This document shows positions 17,642-26,249 of a stretch of DNA of 64,000 nucleotides, in pieces. The position numbers and the translations under genes are program-made. The stretch spans positions 62,001 to 126,000 of the forward strand of contig NZ_QAOH01000001.1 in assembly GCF_003050785.1 (NCBI RefSeq). The letters run 5' to 3'. The stretch comes from Celeribacter persicus. GTDB lineage: Bacteria; Pseudomonadota; Alphaproteobacteria; Rhodobacterales; Rhodobacteraceae. Below the pieces are notes generated by a model that saw only the letters and a list, made by a program, of their open reading frames with translations, made no database searches and was not told the origin of the DNA. How positions within the stretch are numbered: the stretch's first letter is position 1; each line of letters opens with the position of its first letter.

Positions 17642-18461
17642 GGAACAATTAAACCTCGACTCCCCCACTGCCACACGCGCCTTCGCTGCACTCGGCCATG
17701 CCGGGCGGCTTTCTGTCTTTCGCATGATCATGCGTTTTGCGCCCCGCCCCGTGCGCCCCACGGAAATCGCGGAGGCACTCGGCATGAAACCCAACACGCT
17801 GTCGGGCTATCTCTCGGATCTGATGCAGGCCGGGCTGATCGAGGCGGAGCGCGACGGGCGCGCCCTTTATTACAAGGCCGCACTTGCGACTTGCGACGCG
17901 CTGGTCGGCTATCTGGTCAACGATTGCTGCCGGGGCCGCCCGGAAGTCTGTCTGAACAGCCTGCCGCTCAGCGGGGATCGCCCCTACCGCGTGCTCTTCC
18001 TGTGCTCCGGCAATTCGGCGCGGTCGATCATGGCGGAGGCTTTGCTGCGTGATCTCGGCGCAGGCCGGTTCGAGGCGGCCTCAGCGGGCACCGACCCCAA
18101 TGGCGAGATCCATCCGCAGGCGCGCGCGCTTCTGGAACGCAAAGGGCATGACACGCTTGGACTGTGGTCGAAACCGATGTCGCGGGTGCAAGGCGACGAA
18201 ACCGGGTTCGATTTCGTCTTCACCGTCTGCGACCGCACGGCGCGCGAGGAATGTGGCCCCCTCCCCGGCCAACCGCTGTCAGCACATTGGGGCCTGCCCG
18301 ATCCGGTGAAGGTCGAAGGGACAGAGGCCGAACGCGCGCTGGCCTTTGCACAAACCTATGATGCGCTGCGCCGCCGGATCGAAATTTTCACCGCCCTTCC
18401 CATCGAGAAACTGGATCGGATGTCGCTTCAGGCGAAGATCGACGATCTCTCTGTCATATAG
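17640..18461 (+). CDS. ArsR-family repressor fused to a low-MW-phosphatase-type arsenate reductase
   Basis: 273 residues in two domains. Residues 8-95 are an ArsR winged helix (PTEIAEALGMKPNTLSGYLS). They are followed by NDCCRGRPEVC, whose C96, C97 and C104 resemble the As(III)-binding C95/C96/C102 set known from Acidithiobacillus ferrooxidans ArsR. Residues 115-250 form a LMW-PTP-like ArsC: P-loop CSGNSARS (C122-R128), acid loop LPDP (D221), and C197 and C205 as the likely shuttle cysteines of thioredoxin-coupled reductases. One protein would thus sense arsenite and make it from arsenate. ATG 17640 is preferred over the long upstream frame because homology begins there and a dyad overlaps it. 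GAPDH and arsJ follow. Confidence 0.88.
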   Translation: MEQLNLDSPTATRAFAALGHAGRLSVFRMIMRFAPRPVRPTEIAEALGMKPNTLSGYLSDLMQAGLIEAERDGRALYYKAALATCDALVGYLVNDCCRGRPEVCLNSLPLSGDRPYRVLFLCSGNSARSIMAEALLRDLGAGRFEAASAGTDPNGEIHPQARALLERKGHDTLGLWSKPMSRVQGDETGFDFVFTVCDRTAREECGPLPGQPLSAHWGLPDPVKVEGTEAERALAFAQTYDALRRRIEIFTALPIEKLDRMSLQAKIDDLSVI

Positions 18462-18470
18462 AGGATGACC

Positions 18471-19481
18471 ATGCCAAAAATCGCCCTGAACGGCCTCGGC
18501 CGGATCGGAAAACTTGCGCTGCGCGACCTGTTCGACCGGGGGCTTGGCGAGAATATCGTCTTGCTCAACGATCTTGCCGGAGATGCGGAGCAACATGCGC
18601 TTCTCTTGGAATTCGACTCGGTGCATGGGCGCTGGGGGGCGGAGATTTCCCATGATGCCGACAGCCTCACCGTGAATGGCACACATATGATGCTGACACG
18701 GGCGGCACGGATCGAAGACCTGCCTTTGGAACAGTTGGGCGTCGATCTGGTGATCGACTGCACGGGGTATTTCAAGACCGCCGGTCGGATTGCACCCTAT
18801 TACGAGGCCGGGGTGAAGAAGGTGGTAGTCTCGGCCCCGGTGAAGGACGGCGGCGCGCTCAATCTTGTTTACGGGGTGAACAGCGATCTTTACGACCCGA
18901 CGGCGCATGATCTTGTGACAGCGGCGTCCTGCACGACGAACTGCCTTGCGCCGGTGGTAAAGGTGATCCACGAGAACCTCGGGATCAAACACGGCTCGAT
19001 CACGACAATCCATGACGTGACCAACACACAGACCATCGTCGACCGGCCCGCCAAGGACATGCGGCGAGCGCGCTCGGCGCTCAACAACCTGATCCCGACC
19101 ACGACGGGGTCTGCCACGGCGATCACACTGATTTACCCGGAGTTGAAAGGGCGTCTGAACGGCCATGCGGTGCGGGTGCCTTTGCTCAACGCCTCACTGA
19201 CCGATTGCGTCTTCGAGGTGGAGCGGAAAACTACGGCGGAAGAGGTGAACGCGCTGTTCAAGGCAGCGTCCGAGGGGGAATTGGCGGGCATTCTCGGCTA
19301 TGAGACGCGCCCCTTGGTGTCCTGCGACTATATCAACGATTCGCGCAGTTCCATCGTGGACGCAAACTCCACGATGGTGATCAACGGCACACAGGTGAAG
19401 ATTTACGCCTGGTATGACAACGAATGGGGCTATGCCTGCCGTCTCGCCGATATTGCGCGGATGGTTGCGGGGGCGATGTGA
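18471..19481 (+). CDS. ArsJ-associated glyceraldehyde-3-phosphate dehydrogenase
   Basis: 336 residues with the complete GAPDH pattern: NAD-binding NGLGRIGK, catalytic SCTTNCLAP (C154), and [17 protein letters not shown] at the C-terminus. In ars operons this enzyme uses arsenate instead of phosphate to make 1-arseno-3-phosphoglycerate, which ArsJ exports and which then hydrolyses outside the cell. The role is inferred from its place between arsRC and arsJ; the sequence alone does not exclude ordinary GAPDH activity. ATG 18471 is preferred over 18465 because GAGG lies 6 nt upstream. Its stop overlaps the arsJ start (TGATG). Confidence 0.88.
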   Translation: MPKIALNGLGRIGKLALRDLFDRGLGENIVLLNDLAGDAEQHALLLEFDSVHGRWGAEISHDADSLTVNGTHMMLTRAARIEDLPLEQLGVDLVIDCTGYFKTAGRIAPYYEAGVKKVVVSAPVKDGGALNLVYGVNSDLYDPTAHDLVTAASCTTNCLAPVVKVIHENLGIKHGSITTIHDVTNTQTIVDRPAKDMRRARSALNNLIPTTTGSATAITLIYPELKGRLNGHAVRVPLLNASLTDCVFEVERKTTAEEVNALFKAASEGELAGILGYETRPLVSCDYINDSRSSIVDANSTMVINGTQVKIYAWYDNEWGYACRLADIARMVAGAM

Positions 19482-20734
19482 TGGCGCAGACTGCAACGGC
19501 GGAGAATCCCCTTCGCGCCTATATGGCCGTCACGGCGGCCTATTGGGCCTTCATGCTGTCGGACGGCGCGTTGCGGATGCTGGTGCTGTTGCATTTCAAC
19601 GGGCTCGGGTTTTCGCCGATCCAACTAGCCTACCTGTTCCTATTCTACGAAATTGCAGGCATCGTGACGAACCTCTCGGCGGGCTGGCTTGCGGCACGGT
19701 TCGGTTTGACTTCAACACTTTACGCGGGGCTTGTGATCCAGATCGGGGCGCTGGCGGCACTCGCCAGGCTCGATCCGACGTGGTCGGTGTCGGCCTCTGT
19801 CCTCTATGTCATGGCAGTGCAAGGGGCGTCGGGCGTGGCCAAGGATCTTGCGAAAATGTCGTCCAAGTCAGCGGTCAAGATCCTTGCCCCCAAAGGTGAC
19901 GGCAGCCTGTTCAAATGGGTCGCCGTTCTGACCGGATCGAAGAATGCGGTGAAAGGCTTCGGCTTTTTCCTCGGCGCGGCTTTGCTGGCGCTCGCGGGGT
20001 TCAAAGCGGCGGTCTGGGGCATGGCTTTCGTGCTTGCGGTGATCCTCGTGGCGGTCGTGGTCTTCATGCCGAAGGGCCTTCCGACCGGCAAGAAAGGCAC
20101 CAAAATCTCCGCGATCTGGTCGAAGGACCGCCGGATCAACCAGTTATCACTCGCCCGCATGTTCCTCTTCGGCGCGCGCGATGTGTGGTTCGTCGTTGGC
20201 ATCCCGATCTATTTCAAGGCGATTTTCTCCGACGGCACACCCGAAGGCGCACGACAGGCGTTTTTCATCGTCGGCACCTTCATGGCGCTCTGGATCATCG
20301 GATACGGCTTTGTGCAGGGCATCGCGCCGCGCTTTCTCAAAGGGGCGGCGGGCGATGATGCGGCAGGTGCGCGCATGGCCGTCAAATGGGTCGGGCTATT
20401 GACGCCCATTCCCTTTGCCCTCGCCGCCCTCGCGCTCATGGCTGGCGCACCGACGCTCTGGCTGACGCTTTCTCTGGTGGTGGGGCTTTTGCTCTTTGGC
20501 TTTGTCTTTGCGGTAAACTCTTCTGTGCATTCTTACCTCATCCTCGCGTTCTCGGGAGAGGACCGCGTAACGATGGATGTCGGGTTCTACTACATGGCCA
20601 ACGCGGCGGGGCGGCTTTTGGGCACACTTCTGTCGGGGCTCTCGTATCAGGTGGGAGGATTGCCGCTCTGCCTCGCGACAGCGGGGGTGATGGCAGCCTT
20701 GAGTTTGCTCTCGGCAAGACAGCTTGAAACCTGA
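19481..20734 (+). CDS. arsJ: Organoarsenical efflux MFS transporter ArsJ
   Basis: 417 residues with about 12 hydrophobic helices of the major facilitator type, exporter of 1-arseno-3-phosphoglycerate. Identification rests on the GAPDH-arsJ pair and on typical stretches such as KDLAKMSSKSAVKILAPKG and LTGSKNAVKGFGFFLGAALL. The start codon overlaps the GAPDH stop by one base. The three-gene set (sensor-reductase, GAPDH, ArsJ) is a complete arsenate-expulsion module that does not need ArsB or ACR3, neither of which is in the window. Confidence 0.9.
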   Translation: MAQTATAENPLRAYMAVTAAYWAFMLSDGALRMLVLLHFNGLGFSPIQLAYLFLFYEIAGIVTNLSAGWLAARFGLTSTLYAGLVIQIGALAALARLDPTWSVSASVLYVMAVQGASGVAKDLAKMSSKSAVKILAPKGDGSLFKWVAVLTGSKNAVKGFGFFLGAALLALAGFKAAVWGMAFVLAVILVAVVVFMPKGLPTGKKGTKISAIWSKDRRINQLSLARMFLFGARDVWFVVGIPIYFKAIFSDGTPEGARQAFFIVGTFMALWIIGYGFVQGIAPRFLKGAAGDDAAGARMAVKWVGLLTPIPFALAALALMAGAPTLWLTLSLVVGLLLFGFVFAVNSSVHSYLILAFSGEDRVTMDVGFYYMANAAGRLLGTLLSGLSYQVGGLPLCLATAGVMAALSLLSARQLET

Positions 20735-20748
20735 CCATGCGGTCGGGA

Positions 20749-20762
20749 AATACGGGAGTATT
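20749..20762. terminator. Short inverted repeat after arsJ
   Basis: AATAC-GGGA-GTATT, extendable with a bulge to GGAA/TTCC, lies 15 bp after the arsJ stop and before an AT-rich stretch. It could be a weak terminator or an operator for bioY. There is no proper T-run, so this is tentative. Confidence 0.3.
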
Positions 20763-20943
20763 CCTGTATAATTTTGCAGCTCCGTGCGATGCGCCAGCGT
20801 TTTGAAAAACTTCTCCGCAATTTTGCAAATCAAACCGCTGCCTATCGAAAAAGGGGGTTTACCAGAGGTCAATGAGCCGCTTATCACTCAGCGCCAAAGA
20901 CACAAGGCCGGCGCGAAACCGGCTCAGCTCCGGAGGAGAGACC

Positions 20944-21492
20944 ATGACCACGCGCGACATCACCCTGATCGCTTTGTTTACCGCCCTGACCGCCGTGATG
21001 GCGGTGTTCCCGCCGGTGACCCTGCCGCTTCTGCCGGTGCCGATCACGGCACAATCTCTGGGCGTGATGCTCGCAGGTGGTGTGTTGGGCGCGAAACGTG
21101 GCGGGCTGTCGATCCTCCTGCTTCTGGTGCTGGTCGCCATCGGCCTGCCGCTTTTGTCGGGCGGGCGTGGCGGTCTGTCGGTGTTCTTCGGCCCGACCGC
21201 AGGCTTCCTTCTCGGCTGGCTTCTGGCCGCCATCGCCATCGGCTGGATGACCGAGAAATTCTGGGACGGGCTGTCCTTTGTCTCCGCCACGCTGATCTGC
21301 GTCATAGGCGGCATCGGTGTGATGTATGCGGTGGGCATTCCGGGTATCAGCCTCGCCGCAGGCGTGCCGTTTTCCAAAGCCTTCATGGGCTCCGTGACCT
21401 TTATTCCCGGTGACATCGTCAAGGCCCTGATCGCCGCCGCCGTGATGGTGACGGTCAAGAAATCCTACCCGATCATCGGTCAGGCCGCCTGA
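20944..21492 (+). CDS. bioY: Biotin ECF transporter S component
   Basis: 182 residues, six hydrophobic helices, substrate-binding subunit of the biotin energy-coupling-factor transporter. Typical BioY features are ITAQSLGVMLAGGVLGAKRG, GRGGLSVFFGPTAGFLLGW and the C-terminal TFIPGDIVKALIAA. A GGAGGAG stands just before ATG 20944. bioM and bioN follow at 2 bp and with overlap, giving a complete tripartite transporter. No clear BioR half-palindrome (TTAT-N2-ATAA type) was found in the 200-bp leader. Confidence 0.93.
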   Translation: MTTRDITLIALFTALTAVMAVFPPVTLPLLPVPITAQSLGVMLAGGVLGAKRGGLSILLLLVLVAIGLPLLSGGRGGLSVFFGPTAGFLLGWLLAAIAIGWMTEKFWDGLSFVSATLICVIGGIGVMYAVGIPGISLAAGVPFSKAFMGSVTFIPGDIVKALIAAAVMVTVKKSYPIIGQAA

Positions 21493-21494
21493 CC

Positions 21495-22172
21495 ATGACC
21501 ATGCGCTTCGACAGGGTCTCCGTAACCAAAGGCACGCGCGAGATCCTGTCGGAGATCACCCTGAGCCTGAACGAACACCGCGTCGGCGTGATCGGCCACA
21601 ACGGCTCCGGGAAAAGCACGTTTCTGCGGCTTTTCAACGGGTTGGAGAAACCGTCTTCTGGCACGGTCCGGTTCGGAGAGACCGAGGACGACCTGCGCCA
21701 CCATGTCGGTTTCATGTTCCAGAACCCGGACAATCAGGTCGTCTACCCGATGGTTGAGGAAGATCTGGCCTTTGGCCTCAAATCCCGAAAATTACCGAAA
21801 GCCGAAGTCGCTGCGCGCATCGAGCGCGTGCTGAGCGAGCTGTCTCTAACCCATCTCAAAGACCGCCTGACCCATCAGCTCTCCGGTGGCGAAAAACAGA
21901 TGGTCGCGCTGGCGGGTGTGCTGGTCACAGAGCCGGAATTGATCTGTTTTGACGAACCCACGACGCTTTTGGATCTGCGCAACAAGATGCAGTTCATGAG
22001 TGCGCTCTCCACCCTACCCCAACCCGCCGTGGTGGTATCCCATGATCTCGACCTCTTGGCCGGGTTCGATCGCATCCTGCATATCGCAGATGGCCGCATT
22101 CACGCGGATGGCAAGCCCGAAGACGTCATCCCCGCTTACAAAGCACTCTGCGAAGATTTGGACGAATGCTGA
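21495..22172 (+). CDS. bioM: Biotin ECF transporter ATP-binding protein
   Basis: 225-residue ABC ATPase: Walker A GHNGSGKSTFLRLFNG, Q-loop FMFQNPDNQVVYPMVEEDLA (typical of ECF/CbiO ATPases), signature LSGGEKQMVALAG and Walker B LICFDEPTTLLD. It powers biotin uptake with BioN and BioY. The bioY-bioM gap is 2 bp and its end overlaps bioN by 7 bp. ATG 21495 is followed by a second in-frame ATG at 21501, so the exact start could be two codons later. Confidence 0.92.
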   Translation: MTMRFDRVSVTKGTREILSEITLSLNEHRVGVIGHNGSGKSTFLRLFNGLEKPSSGTVRFGETEDDLRHHVGFMFQNPDNQVVYPMVEEDLAFGLKSRKLPKAEVAARIERVLSELSLTHLKDRLTHQLSGGEKQMVALAGVLVTEPELICFDEPTTLLDLRNKMQFMSALSTLPQPAVVVSHDLDLLAGFDRILHIADGRIHADGKPEDVIPAYKALCEDLDEC

Positions 22173-22759
22173 CCGATCTCTATATCCCCGGCGACAGCCT
22201 GCTGCACCGTGCGCGACCCGCGTGGAAGCTGGGCGTGCTGTTTCTCTATTGCACCTCGGTTTTCGTGATTTCCCATCCACTGATGCTGGCGGCGGGGCTT
22301 GCGCTTGTCGCTCTGGGCTACGGCATCGCCGGACTCGGTCCTCGCGACGCGTTCACCGCAATCCGACCCGCCCTTGTCGTCCTGCTGATTATCTTTGTCG
22401 CCCAGCTCTGGCTCGAAACCCTCTCGCTCGCAGCTTACGTGACGCTCAGACTCATGGCCCTTCTGATGGCCGCCGCTCTCGTGACCTACACCACGCGGGC
22501 GAGCGAATTCACCGAAGGCATTCTTGCGCTTCTGTCCCGCGCGCCGAAATGGGTGCCGAAAGACAAGATCGCGCTCGCCATGTCCCTGGTCTGGCGGTTC
22601 ATCCCTATGATCCGCGCCCAGTTCGACGAGGTGCGCGAGGCCCAACGCGCGCGCGGGCTGGAACGCAACATGCTGGCGCTTGTCGTGCCTTTGGTTGTGC
22701 GCACCCTCAAAACCGCCGATGAGGTCGCCGAGGCGATTACCGCGCGGTCTCTCGATTAG
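22166..22759 (+). CDS. bioN: Biotin ECF transporter transmembrane coupling protein
   Basis: 197-residue EcfT-type membrane protein with an N-terminal LHRARPAWKLGVLFLY segment, about five helices and the coupling motifs ARGLERN and ADEVAEAITAR that contact the ATPase. It completes the bioYMN transporter. The stop codon shares bases with the stop of the convergent IclR gene (22756-22759), so no terminator separates the two transcripts. Confidence 0.9.
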   Translation: MLTDLYIPGDSLLHRARPAWKLGVLFLYCTSVFVISHPLMLAAGLALVALGYGIAGLGPRDAFTAIRPALVVLLIIFVAQLWLETLSLAAYVTLRLMALLMAAALVTYTTRASEFTEGILALLSRAPKWVPKDKIALAMSLVWRFIPMIRAQFDEVREAQRARGLERNMLALVVPLVVRTLKTADEVAEAITARSLD

Positions 22760-23526
22760 AGCACCCGCCTCAATCCGGACTGCACTTTGAGCAATTTCGG
22801 CAGGTAGGTCGGCATCAAAGCCTCGGCCTTCTCCTGCGTCGCGGCCATGCCGGTATTCAGCGCGGCGACAATATGGCCGTGACCGTCGACCAGCGGCACG
22901 GCGATGGAGCGCAGACCGATTTCCACCTCCTGATCAATGATCGCATACCCCTGTTTATGGGCTTCCTCGACACGCTTCATAATCTCGTCCGGGTCGGTGA
23001 TGCTGAACGTCGTGCGCGGAGACAGGTCGGAGGCCTCGACAATCGCACGGGCTTCGTCCTTTGGCAAAGCGCCCAAGAGAATGCGCCCCATGGAGGTGCA
23101 ATGCGCCGGAAGACGCGAGCCGGGCATGAGGCCAATGGACATCACTCGCTTTTGCGCGGCGCGGGCGAGATAGACGATCTCCGTGCCATCGAGGATCGAA
23201 ACGGAACAGCTCTGACCGATCTGCTCGGTGAGTTGATCGAGCCAAGGCTGGACGATCTGTGGCAGGGGCAGCGCGGAGATCGCCCCCATTCCGAGCCGCA
23301 GCGTGCGCGGCGTGAGCGTGAAGAATTTGCCATCGTAATCGGCATAACCCTCCGCATGAAGCGTCAGAAGACAGCGCCGCGAAGTCGCTCGGTCGAGCCC
23401 CGTCGCCTTGGACACATCGGTAATCGAAAGCTTCGGCGTCTTCGCCCCGAAACATTCGAGAACGCGGAGCCCCTTCGCGAGAGAAGAGATGGTATCGGAT
23501 GATTTGCTCGTCGCCCTGTTCGTCAT
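22756..23526 (-). CDS. pcaR: IclR-family regulator, PcaR-type activator/repressor of the beta-ketoadipate genes
   Basis: About 256 residues: N-terminal winged helix (LSITDVSKATGLDRATSRRC) and the C-terminal IclR effector domain (SIGLMPGSRLPAHCTSMGRI; YAIIDQEVEIGLRSIAVPL). It is divergent from pcaIJF across 106 bp, the usual place for PcaR, which responds to beta-ketoadipate. The start is uncertain; ATG 23526 was chosen, with 23547 and 23595 possible. ATGCGYACAA occurs twice in the spacer (23525 and 23564) and could be part of the operator. The assignment as PcaR comes from context plus family. Confidence 0.82.
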   Translation of the reverse strand: MTNRATSKSSDTISSLAKGLRVLECFGAKTPKLSITDVSKATGLDRATSRRCLLTLHAEGYADYDGKFFTLTPRTLRLGMGAISALPLPQIVQPWLDQLTEQIGQSCSVSILDGTEIVYLARAAQKRVMSIGLMPGSRLPAHCTSMGRILLGALPKDEARAIVEASDLSPRTTFSITDPDEIMKRVEEAHKQGYAIIDQEVEIGLRSIAVPLVDGHGHIVAALNTGMAATQEKAEALMPTYLPKLLKVQSGLRRVL

Positions 23527-23632
23527 GCGCACAACTTTTCGCGGCATCCGAACAAATGTCAAGATGCGTACAAAAAGACTCGTCGCCACGCGCACGGAAG
23601 TCTAGATCAGAGCGCGTAATCTGGAGGACATC

Positions 23633-24352
23633 ATGGATAAAACCATCTCTACCGTGGCCGAGGCGGTCGCGGACATTCCCGATGGCGCACAGGTGATGAT
23701 CGGCGGTTTCGGCGGCTCTGGCGCGCCAATCGAACTGATCCACGCGCTGATCGACCGTTTCCGTGCCACCGGCAGCCCGAAAAACCTGACCGTGATTAAC
23801 AACAACGCAGGCAATGGCTATATCGGCATCGCCGCGATGATCAAGGCAGGCATGGTCAAGAAGATGATTTGCTCCTTCCCGCGCAGCTCGAACGCCGAGG
23901 CGTTCAACGAGAAATACCTTGCGGGCGAGATCGAGTTGGAGCTGGTGCCGCAGGGAACGCTCGCCGAACGCATCCGCGCAGCGGGCGCAGGCATCCCGGC
24001 GTTTTACACACCGACATCTTTCGGGACGGAACTGGCCGAGGGCAAGCCGACCGAGGAATTCGACGGCAAGATGTATGTGCGCGAGCGTTGGCTAAAAGCC
24101 GATTTCGCGTTGATCAAAGGCCAGCAGGGCGACACGGTCGGCAATATGACCTACCGCATGGCGGCCCGCAACTTCAACCCACTGATGGCGATGGCCGCCG
24201 CGAAAACCATCGCGCAGGTTTCTGAACTGGGCGAGCCGGGTTCGATTGATCCGCAACAGGTGATCACCCCCGGCATCTTCGTCGACGCGATTGTCGAAGT
24301 TGCACAACCTCAACAAGAAGAAGTGCTTGTGCGCACGGGAGTGGTCTACTGA
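23633..24352 (+). CDS. pcaI: 3-oxoadipate CoA-transferase subunit A
   Basis: 239 residues; alpha subunit of the enzyme that moves CoA from succinyl-CoA to 3-oxoadipate. It shows the glycine-rich GGFGGSGAPIELIHAL segment and the family pattern NNNAGNGYIGIAAMIKAG. TGGAGGA precedes the ATG. Its stop overlaps the pcaJ start by one base (TGATG), fitting a 1:1 complex. Confidence 0.93.
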   Translation: MDKTISTVAEAVADIPDGAQVMIGGFGGSGAPIELIHALIDRFRATGSPKNLTVINNNAGNGYIGIAAMIKAGMVKKMICSFPRSSNAEAFNEKYLAGEIELELVPQGTLAERIRAAGAGIPAFYTPTSFGTELAEGKPTEEFDGKMYVRERWLKADFALIKGQQGDTVGNMTYRMAARNFNPLMAMAAAKTIAQVSELGEPGSIDPQQVITPGIFVDAIVEVAQPQQEEVLVRTGVVY

Positions 24353-25044
24353 TGCCCGATTTCAACATTATGGAAGACAAGCTCTCCAACGCCCAGATCG
24401 CATGGCGCGCCGCCCAGGACATCGAGGACGGCTCCTATGTAAACCTCGGCATCGGCTTCCCGGAGATGATCGCGAAATTCCAGCCGGAAGGCCGCGATGT
24501 CACCTATCACACCGAAAATGGCGTGCTGGGCTTCGGCAAGGCACCGAAAGAAGGTGAGGAAGACTGGGACCTGATCAATGCGGGTAAAAAGGCGATCACG
24601 CTCAATCCGGGTGCCTCGTTCTTCCACCATGCCGACAGTTTCTCCATGGTCCGTGGGGGTCACCTCGATCTCGCCGTGCTGGGCGCCTATCAGGTCGCGC
24701 AGAACGGCGATCTGGCGAACTGGCGTGTCGGCACCAAGGGCGTCCCGGCCGTGGGTGGCGCGATGGATCTGGTCCATGGCGCCAAACGTGTGGCCGTGGT
24801 CACCGATCACGTCACGAAAGATGGTGGACCGAAACTGGTCGAGACCTGCACCTTCCCGCTCACCGGCGTCGGCTGTGTAACCCGTGTCTACACCTCGCTC
24901 GCCGTGATCGACATTGAGGGCGGCAAGTTCATCCTGCGGGAGAAACTGCCGGGTCTCACTATGGAAGCGCTGCAAGCCGTCACCGGGGCGACGCTCCACA
25001 CTGACGGCAACGTTCTTGATCTGATTGTCCCGGAGGACCTGTGA
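24352..25044 (+). CDS. pcaJ: 3-oxoadipate CoA-transferase subunit B
   Basis: 230 residues; beta subunit, carrying the catalytic glutamate in the YHTENGVLGFG motif and the GSYVNLGIGFPEMIA segment that binds CoA. It is translationally coupled with pcaI upstream and pcaF downstream (TGATG on both sides). Together with pcaF it finishes the beta-ketoadipate pathway to succinyl-CoA and acetyl-CoA. Confidence 0.93.
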   Translation: MPDFNIMEDKLSNAQIAWRAAQDIEDGSYVNLGIGFPEMIAKFQPEGRDVTYHTENGVLGFGKAPKEGEEDWDLINAGKKAITLNPGASFFHHADSFSMVRGGHLDLAVLGAYQVAQNGDLANWRVGTKGVPAVGGAMDLVHGAKRVAVVTDHVTKDGGPKLVETCTFPLTGVGCVTRVYTSLAVIDIEGGKFILREKLPGLTMEALQAVTGATLHTDGNVLDLIVPEDL

Positions 25045-26243
25045 TGACCGACGTTTATATCTGCGACTATATCCGCACGCCCGTGGGCCGTTACGGCGGT
25101 GCGCTGTCTTCCGTGCGGGCCGACGATCTGGGCGCGATCCCCTTGAAAGCGCTCGCGGAACGCAACCCGTCGATGGACTTGGCGGCGATTGACGACGTGA
25201 TCTTCGGCTGCGCCAACCAAGCGGGCGAAGACAACCGCAACGTTGCGCGCATGTCGCTTTTGCTGGCGGGCTACCCGGAGACGGTGTCCGGCACGACGAT
25301 GAACCGGCTCTGCGGCTCCGGCATGGACGCGATCATTGCGGGCGCGCGGGCGATCAAGGCAGGCGAGGCCGATCTGATCATCGCGGGCGGCGTCGAGAGC
25401 ATGTCTCGCGCGCCCTTCGTGATGCCGAAGGCGGAAACCGCCTTTTCACGCGCGAACGCGGTCTATGACACGACCATCGGCTGGCGTTTCGTCAACAAGC
25501 TGATGAAGGCCCAATACGGCGTGGATTCTATGCCCGAAACCGCCGAGAACGTCGCGGAGGATTTCAACATCTCCCGCGAGGATCAGGACCTGTTTGCCCT
25601 GCGCTCGCAACAGAAAGCGGGCGCTGCGATGGCGAACGGGCGTCTGGCACGCGAAATCGTCCCCGTAACCATTCCGCAGCGCAAGGGCGACCCTATCGTG
25701 GTCTCAGAAGACGAGCATCCGCGCCCCTCCACCACGCTGGCAGCCCTGCAAAAGCTCAAAACCTTCGTCAAAGCCGACGGCACCGTGACTGCGGGCAATT
25801 CCTCCGGCGTCAATGACGGCGCGGCGGCGCTGATCCTTGCCTCGAAAGAAGCGGCGGAAAAGCACGGGCTGAAACCGATTGCCAGGGTGCTGGGTGGGGC
25901 GGCCGCCGGTGTCGCGCCGCGGATCATGGGCTTTGGCCCGGCGCCCGCGTCGAAAAAGCTGATGGCACGTCTCGGTCTCAAGCAGGAAGACTTTGCGGTG
26001 ATCGAGTTGAACGAAGCCTTTGCCTCGCAGGGCCTCGCGACGCTGCGCGATCTCGGGATTGCGGATGACGACCCGCGCGTGAACCCAAACGGCGGTGCGA
26101 TCTCCATCGGTCACCCGCTTGGCATGTCCGGCGCGCGGATCACCGGCACGGCGATGTTGGAGCTGAAACCGGGTGAGAAATCGCTGTCGACCATGTGCAT
26201 TGGCGTCGGCCAGGGCATCGCGATTGCCCTCGAAGCCGTTTAA
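25044..26243 (+). CDS. pcaF: 3-oxoadipyl-CoA thiolase
   Basis: 399-residue thiolase that cleaves 3-oxoadipyl-CoA to succinyl-CoA and acetyl-CoA. Catalytic features are the nucleophile in MNRLCGSGMDAI, histidine in NPNGGAISIGHPLGMSGAR and the second cysteine in STMCIGVGQG. The N-terminus (ICDYIRTPVGRYGGALSSVR) is characteristic of the PcaF subgroup. The ATG overlaps the pcaJ stop. It is convergent with pcaQ, with only 6 bp between the stops. Confidence 0.94.
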   Translation: MTDVYICDYIRTPVGRYGGALSSVRADDLGAIPLKALAERNPSMDLAAIDDVIFGCANQAGEDNRNVARMSLLLAGYPETVSGTTMNRLCGSGMDAIIAGARAIKAGEADLIIAGGVESMSRAPFVMPKAETAFSRANAVYDTTIGWRFVNKLMKAQYGVDSMPETAENVAEDFNISREDQDLFALRSQQKAGAAMANGRLAREIVPVTIPQRKGDPIVVSEDEHPRPSTTLAALQKLKTFVKADGTVTAGNSSGVNDGAAALILASKEAAEKHGLKPIARVLGGAAAGVAPRIMGFGPAPASKKLMARLGLKQEDFAVIELNEAFASQGLATLRDLGIADDDPRVNPNGGAISIGHPLGMSGARITGTAMLELKPGEKSLSTMCIGVGQGIAIALEAV

Positions 26244-26249
26244 CAAACC

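Noticed and set aside
20735-20943. Possible BioR site or biotin-linked regulatory element before bioY
   Set aside because: No TTAT-N2-ATAA-type palindrome was found; only short repeats of AATTTTGCA occur, which are too weak to call.
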